A stretch of DNA of 64,000 nt, from NCBI GenBank assembly GCA_038373865.1, contig JAXGGA010002370.1, positions 1 through 64,000 on the forward strand, written 5' to 3'. The DNA is from Uloborus plumipes (lineage: Eukaryota; Arthropoda; Arachnida; Araneae; Uloboridae). The position numbers were made by a program, and so were the translations under genes. Positions 58,727 through 64,000 of the stretch are shown here, piece after piece (the first letter of the stretch is position 1; every line of letters begins with the position of its first letter). Under the pieces are notes generated by a model that was not told where the DNA came from, did not search any database, and saw only the letters and a list, made by a program, of their open reading frames with translations.

Positions 58727-59099
58727 CCCTAATAGCACAACGTGTCACAAAAGAGTCACTGCGAGTCACAAGCGTCACAGTCACACCGTGACTGTATTGT
58801 GACTTCACATAGAAGTCACATTGTGACGCTTTTGTGCCTGGTTTACTGTGACGTCACTGCAATGTCACTGTAACAGATAAACTGTGACATCGATTGCGGT
58901 GACTGCGATGTGACGTCGCAAAAGCGGCACTAGGTGACCGCGGTTGCAATTGGGTCGCAAAGCGCCGTCACTGTAAGGTCGCATTGTGACGTCACCGCGG
59001 TCGGACATTCGTAAGTTGCGGCGACTTGATTGCGACCGCGCTTGTGACGGGTGTGAGGGGTCACGAAAGCGTCACATTAGGGTCACTGTGCTATCAGGG
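58727..59099. mobile_element. MITE with CCCTAATAGCACA ends filled with GTCAC/GTGAC words
   Basis: The ends CCCTAATAGCACAACGTG and, inverted from the right, CCCTGATAGCACAGTGAC bound a 373-bp element. It is strikingly GC-richer than its surroundings. The interior consists largely of GTCAC or GTGAC in both orientations, including full cAMP-response-element palindromes TGACGTCA at 58849-58856 and 58987-58994. No gene. Confidence 0.8.
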
Positions 59100-59449
59100 C
59101 AATAGCGAGTTAAAAGACAGAAGTTGCATTAAAATACCATTTAGTCGCGAGTTAGCGAAGCGTACTTAATGTACTTCTCGTCATACAACGGGTAATTGTA
59201 ATACATTCATTTTGATCAAAATTAGAACTCACAAATAAATTAGAAACATGAAAACTAGTTTGAAGCAACGATAACACTGAATATAAACACAGAAGAAAAA
59301 CCTTACTATACAACAATGCAAACTTTCTTGGCAAAAACATCGTGACATCAGCGTGACGTTTGCGTGACGTTAGCCTATGAAAAACGAGCTAGATAAAACG
59401 TCACAGCCTATTTGGCGAATTAGAGGAGATCGCTGACTGCTTGTGAGCT
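59100..59449. other. Spacer with a signal-peptide-like frame
   Basis: A minus-strand 62-codon frame (59152-59340) has a hydrophobic start (FALLYSKVFLLCLYSVLSLL). There is no acceptable donor or domain, so it is not called a gene. Confidence 0.35.
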
Positions 59450-59480
59450 CTTATTGGCTTCACCCGTAGTGACGTCACGG
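59450..59480. promoter_or_regulatory. Inverted CCAAT box plus CRE palindrome (possible promoter)
   Basis: ATTGG (59453-59457) lies 13 bp before a perfect TGACGTCA (59470-59477) in a GC-richer patch, GGCTTCACCCGTAGTGACGT. CCAAT/CRE pairs are typical of NF-Y/CREB-type proximal promoters. There is no identifiable transcript next to it, and the nearby CRE-rich MITE at 58727 shows that CRE sites here can come from transposons. Low confidence. Confidence 0.25.
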
Positions 59481-59782
59481 CCAAGTTAAGTTGCATTTTA
59501 GTATAGTGCAACACAAACAATAATGCAAAATCTTATTTCGAATTCAACTTAATTCAAAATGAAGCGAAATAAATTACTGAGCGAAAATGAAGAGTGCTTC
59601 GAAACAAGGATCTAATTTATACGTTTTTATGTGTTGTAATAAGTTTTTTTTTTTTTTTTTACTTCCAACACATTTTTTTAAATTCCAGATCTGTTTGAAC
59701 TTACATTTCTATTTTTTTAACAGTTTGATTCACAGTATAGTTAGATAGTACACATTGTACTTATAAGGAGCTTTAAAGAAGA

Positions 59783-60400
59783 GCAGTGCTTTCTCGTTAT
59801 AACGGAGTGCTCGTAAAAAAAAAACAAGATTGTGCACCACCCCCCCTCCAAAAAAAAAAAAAAAAAAACACTTCACGCATCATTACTTTTTTTCTTTTGA
59901 ATTTATGTAGAGTAACAAAAATTGATAAAATTGCTTTTAACTGTTTTATTGTCTCTATTTTGTCTTATTGTTTTCAAAAAGTACTCGTCTCCCGAAAAAA
60001 AAATCGTCATTCGCATCTTTGGTTATGAACAAAAAAGTTTCTCTGAGTACCGAAAAGCCAATAAAAATATTGAAAGTCATTCATCTTCAAACTCTTCATG
60101 TTAGCTATTATTTTCGTTACTTTGCAGGCTAAATATTTTCCCCATCTACATAAGTTTTTAATTGAGCTGGTTTTGAACATAGGCATCAACAAATATGCAA
60201 TTTCTTTAATGCTGTCTCTACTGTGCAACTTAAAAATAGGACCGTCAACACTTGCTCTCAAGATTTATTACGCCTCACTAACTTTCGCTTATCCTCAGAA
60301 CATTAAAAACATTCGAAAGTCAATAGAAATTTTACGAATCAGAAAATATTGCTCGCTTTAAGTGGTGTTTGCTCGTTAAAAACGAGTAATGCTCTCCTAG
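59783..60400. mobile_element. Possible decayed pogo/Tigger-type element
   Basis: The left segment AGTGCTTTCTCGTTATAACG and, inverted from about 60370-60400, AGAGCATTACTCGTTTTTAA share the AG-GC-TT-CTCGTT-TAACG pattern of such ends. Between them are two overlapping plus-strand frames (59922-60104, 60098-60361) that I cannot identify, and a C-run/A-run at 59840-59869. Confidence 0.35.
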
Positions 60401-60536
60401 ACAGATCATCGTTCCACCCAAATATCTTTGATTCCTTAGCTAAATACAGATTCTCGTTAAATCACGGCTTAATACAAGCAAGTTTAGCAATAACTAATGC
60501 ACTACTTTGAAACACTTTGTCTGAATGGAGCCGGCC
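60401..60536. other. Spacer
   Basis: No feature recognised. Confidence 0.4.
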
Positions 60537-60804
60537 ATCTTGTCTAGTGGTCAGAGAAGTCTGACAAGCATGGGGCTTTTCTAGGTTCAAATCCCGGCTC
60601 GGACATGGATGTACTTTTCCTCCATTGTCCTTGTCCTTTCTTTGTGTGAGTGTGCTGTTGGGTCGTGAATGGTTGTCTACCCTAAAAACAGGTTCCTATG
60701 GCATGTGTGCACTGGTGGAGGTCGCTCTAAATTACGGTACAATTGGAAAAATGAAGCATCGCGCTCCAAGTCACATAAGACAGCAACAGTCAAAGCATAA
60801 AAAC
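60537..60804 (+). ncRNA. tRNA-derived SINE
   Basis: The tRNA-like head starts GGAGCCGGCCATCTTG and has box A TTGTCTAGTGG (60540-60550) and a perfect box B GGTTCAAATCC (60584-60594). It closes with CGGCTCGGACATGG. The box A-box B layout makes it a potential pol III promoter. A body of about 190 bp unrelated to tRNA follows, ending in CATAAAAAC just before the TTAA of the next element. There is no intron or anticodon-arm evidence for a working tRNA. Confidence 0.7.
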
Positions 60805-60808
60805 TTAA

Positions 60809-61465
60809 GGTAGTAGTCTGGTGACTTATGCCTATTTTCATGACTTCTTTGGAGGGTGGTTTTTTATTGGAAAATAAAAATGAATTATCTTGAATATTAA
60901 GAGTGTTTTTATTTACATATTGAAAATACTAAAAAAAAATTTGAAAAAAATTAATAGTTTATTACTATTTTTATTGTCACTCGAAGTTGGAACTTCAAAA
61001 AAAAAAAAAAAAAAAATGCACGTGGGTGGCCCGGGTGATTTTGGTTCTTGATGTTATCTGAAATCAAATATTCTTGATTATTCTTAATCTATAGACATGT
61101 CATTCTGGTCGGAACTATTGAAATGAAATTTCAAGGGTAAATAACAAAATGGCGGACTTTAAAAAAAAGTCCTTTTATTTTAGCAAAGAAAAGGTTGTAA
61201 AATAAAGAGTTAGGGATGAAACAAATTCTCGTTAGTACCGACGAGAACTATAAGTGTGTAGAACAGCCTGTTAAAATTTGAAAGCAATCGGTTTAGTAGA
61301 AAAAAAGTTAGGACCCGGGCCGAACTAGGAAACTCGTTATAACTCCCGAAATATTTCGAATTTCTGTCTGAAATTTCCACAGTATATTCTCAAGACATTG
61401 TACTTTCAAATCTAGCAATAAAGATTATTTTCGATTTTTTGAACCCAAGTTACCAGACTACTACC
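60809..61465. mobile_element. TTAA-flanked MITE with GGTAGTAGTCTGGT ends
   Basis: TTAA flanks both ends (60805-60808, 61466-61469). The ends GGTAGTAGTCTGGTGACTT and, inverted, GGTAGTAGTCTGGTAACTT match at 18 of 19 bases. TTAA duplication is used by piggyBac and Kolobok transposases, and the GG start does not settle which. The 657-bp interior is non-coding and has poly-A and a GGCCCGGGTGA patch. Confidence 0.8.
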
Positions 61466-61469
61466 TTAA

Positions 61470-62349
61470 ACTATATTGCAATTTTTTTAGTCTATTGAAA
61501 ATTTTCTTTAGTTCAGGAGATCTAAATATGTATTTGTAAATAAAAACTAATATGCAACAGTGATCTGAAATGTTCGCAGACCTAAAATCAGCATATGTAC
61601 TAGAAGACAAAAATGTTCATTACATGATATCTATAAAAATGACTTTTATGAACTATTAAACAAAACCCTTGAATGCAGTCATTTACTAAACTCTCTATTT
61701 CATCGAAGTTTTCGAGCGAAAACCGATAGTTAGTACTTCAGACTTCTAGAGCTCGCGCTTAACATAAATTATATCGCAATTCCAATTAAATGCAGAGTAA
61801 CTTCAAATATATACGATTTCGAATCTGAATCACTTGACATCTGTCCTGTCGATAAATTTCATTGCAACGATGCATCATTAATTTCTTCTCACACTCAACG
61901 AACAAACTCAAAAGCCTAATACTTAGGATGCCTTGTTATTGATGGCTATATAGTTTATGAGTCGATAATGCCTTTTTTTTTTTAAATGGAAGCTTAAACT
62001 ATAAATCAAGCGCAGCAGTCACTTGACTTTCTATTTAGATCTTTGATGGCTCCCCATAAATCAAAACGTCTAAACTTGGCGATATTTGTCGAGTCCAGTT
62101 GCTGTAGTCCGAGCGAGGAGAAATGAATTGTTCAATGAGAATTTTTGCTGAATATTTCAATTGAAAGTGATGATAAAGGATTGAATTCGGCTACCTAATT
62201 AAATATTAATATTCCTTCTCGTTTACACGGAGGAGAATTTCACTTCAGTTGCCCATCAATCATAAATTTTGGCTTTAAGTATCCATACTCATTTACAGGA
62301 TCCAAGTTAAGGAGAGGTAGAGGTAAAATGGGCAATTGCATAGGAACCT
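61470..62349. other. Intron sequence, no recognised feature
   Basis: AT-rich; nothing recognisable. Confidence 0.4.
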
Positions 62350-62726
62350 GCACTGTAAAAAAATTAATGTTGTTTTTACAGTATAATACTGCTAATTTTA
62401 TTGTGATAAAGTGTAAAAATTGATATTTTTACAGCAATTAACTGTAAAATTGCTAATTTTACAGTAATAAATTGTAAACTTGCTAATTTTAGTCTATTAC
62501 CGTGCATTTTAGTTTTAAACTGGAAACTCTGCTTTCAGTATTATACTGTTGTTTTTACAGCGTTAGACAGCTAAATTTTACGGCAATAAACTGTAAAATT
62601 TCTAACTTTACAGTACGAAACTGTAAACTTGCTAGTTTTACAGTTTGTTACTGTGCATTTTACAGTTTCAAATTGGAACCTCGGCTGCCAATATTATACT
62701 GTAAAAACAATAGTTCATTTTTTGCA
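62350..62726. mobile_element. ACTGTAAAATT-type MITE, copy 4 (best ends)
   Basis: The left end CACTGTAAAAAAATTAATGT then TGTTTTTACAGTATAATA is inverted at the right end (TATTATACTGTAAAAACAAT, then AGTTCATTTTTTGCAGTG), about 38 bp. It is the most complete copy and serves as the reference for copies 1 to 3. A stop-free plus-strand frame over it (62502-62756) is a by-product of the repeated words. Confidence 0.8.
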
Positions 62727-63879
62727 GTGCGGGATTGCATAGATAAGCCGTGCTAATTTAGTAGCAAAATATATTTGATCAAATTTGATCGAAATAGATT
62801 GGAAAATAGGTTTTGATTGCTTTATATATAATTGTGCCGAAAATATATTAATTTTAGACACTTATGAACATTTTTATAACTGCGTAGCTTTAAAAAAATA
62901 GTTTTTTTTTGATAAAGTCAAAAATGTTAATTTCGGATAGGGGACCAATAGTATGGGTGCATAAAGGCCGGCAAATTCTGTCTTTGGTCATGTTTATTAC
63001 AGTAGAGATATAAAGCATTTAAATGTAAAATGTGAGATTCAGTGCTTACCTTTCAGCATTTTATATCTAGTAGCAAAAAAAAAAAAACCAAATGTTAAAA
63101 TCATAAAAAGAGAAAAATTATTGAAGTCTTTCGTAGCGTTATATTTGCTTACACTAATATTATTTTTTCTTGCTCTCTCTGCTTAGGGGGAAAAGCAATG
63201 GAAGAAAAAATTTTAGTCTTATTGCCTAACACAATTAACATTTATTTGCATTTATAATTATTTGTATTAATAATAGCTGTACTGAAAATATTAAATATGA
63301 TAACAATTTTGACCATCGGTTATGTTAATTTGCCCTACTTTATTTTTATACGGTTATTTTATTATGAACATAAAAGCGCAGACTATTGAATGGACCAATC
63401 AATGTGGAAAAATGATAGTTCATTGCATATTTTTTGAGCTAATAGAAAAATTTTGCTGGAGAAAACATTTTCAATGGCTACATTCACGAAGTTTTTCATA
63501 TATTGTCAGACAATGGTGTTATGATGGTAAATCAATAATAGTAAATTGGTAAATCATTAAGACATTTATTACAAATCTTCCAAATTATAGGCTTATTTTA
63601 GTTAAGAATGACCTGAAAGGTAGAAGTAGTATTGACAATAGAATTTAACTTTCTTCTTTGTTCTTTGCTACATCATGACGTAAACTACTTTGTCCTGAAA
63701 AGTTTTGACGCAAGGGCAACATTTTGCTGGTTATTCTCTTTTTCCTTTCTCTTCTAAGTGAAACTACAATATATTGAATAAATTAGTTGTGTTACTTAAA
63801 AAAAGTTAAAGGTTTCAAAAAAAAAAGTAGCGTGGCGTGAAATTTTTTTATGAAAGCTGCGGGTAGTTTTCAGTTACGC
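62727..63879. other. Intron sequence, no recognised feature
   Basis: AT-rich. A donor-like site at 63049 with a good pyrimidine tract upstream (minus strand) would bound only a 17-bp exon and is not accepted. The frame at 63322 shows no domain. Confidence 0.4.
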
Positions 63880-63889
63880 AACATACATA

Positions 63890-64000
63890 CTCACATTGTA
63901 ATCGACTGCTATATCTCAAAAACTAATGCAACGATTTCGGTGACATTTGGAATAGAAGTGAACCAACAGAAAAACAAGTGATAATTTCATTTTGACGCTA
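63890..64000 (+). repeat. Start of a dispersed repeat related to 11362-12745, cut by the window end
   Basis: GACTGCTATATCTCAAAAAC, AACGATTTCGGTGACATTTG and GAATAG follow the same order as GATTGCTATATCTCAGGAAG and GAAATTTGGAATAAC in the 11.4-12.7 kb repeat. Only about 110 bp is visible. Confidence 0.5.

Noticed and set aside
59152..59340. Signal-peptide-like minus-strand frame that could be the first exon of the receptor gene
   Set aside because: No plausible donor site and no continuity with the LRR exons; the hydrophobic start alone is insufficient.
62502..62756. 84-codon frame with repeated Cys/Tyr/Phe patterns
   Set aside because: It is the translation of repeated ACTGTAAAATT words in a MITE; similar frames occur in the other copies on either strand.
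63040..63085. Possible minus-strand exon between a good acceptor and GTAAGC donor
   Set aside because: The exon would be 17 bp, has no LRR reading and no support from flanking sequence.

Overview
This is AT-rich animal DNA with split genes, no operons and very dense repeats. The transposon families (Tc1-like, mariner, Helentron-type Helitron, a non-LTR retrotransposon tail, tRNA-derived SINEs and many MITEs) point to an arthropod. The retrotransposon tail and both Tc1 transposases most resemble families I associate with spiders, so a chelicerate or spider source is my inference, not something proven here.

The only host gene I can support lies on the minus strand. It appears as five small exons at 23808-23879, 14377-14445, 8319-8390, 5207-5278 and 3750-3821 (5' to 3'). 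Each encodes one leucine-rich repeat (LRR), each has consensus splice sites, and every junction is phase 2, so the exons join in one frame with no stop. One LRR per phase-2 exon of about 72 bp is the gene structure of LGR-type receptors (leucine-rich-repeat G-protein-coupled receptors), and the repeat sequence best resembles the ectodomain of type B LGRs (LGR4/5/6; the arthropod relative is the bursicon receptor LGR2/rickets). The signal peptide, first LRRs, hinge and seven-helix domain are not in the window. Visible introns are about 1.4, 3.0, 6.0 and 9.4 kb, and the intron upstream of 23879 would exceed 40 kb. Nearly the whole window is therefore probably intron of this gene.

Region by region: 1-539 has no C at all and is probably unreliable sequence. 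540-2670 holds a truncated DNA transposon, a MITE and a 5'-truncated LINE with a 16-bp target duplication. 4.3-4.9 kb is a 143-bp tandem array. 8.6-10.4 kb is a nested cluster of MITEs and a TA microsatellite. 11.4-12.75 kb is an arthropod-type dispersed repeat with a 144-bp array. 14.8-16.5 kb and 17.3-18.2 kb are satellite arrays. 19.1-22.2 kb has two complete but dead Tc1-like transposons. 23-32 kb has MITEs, mariner remnants, a 301-bp-arm foldback element and a Helentron carrying a helicase remnant. 33-41 kb has short tandem repeats and MITEs. 41.6-44.6 kb is a 328-bp tandem duplication split by a 2.3-kb hAT-like insertion. 45.8-48.1 kb is a 2.34-kb TIR element with a degenerate basic-protein gene. 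49.3-62.7 kb holds more MITEs, a SINE and two TTAA-flanked elements.

No element here has an intact transposase or helicase, so all look non-autonomous or dead. The best candidates for undescribed biology are the 45.8-48.1 kb element with its repeated GTATCCTCCGT motif, the MITE pair sharing CCCNNNTAGCACA ends around different internal motif arrays, and the satellite whose monomer contains a near-perfect 66-bp palindrome. Coordinates of repeat edges are read by eye and may be off by a few bases.
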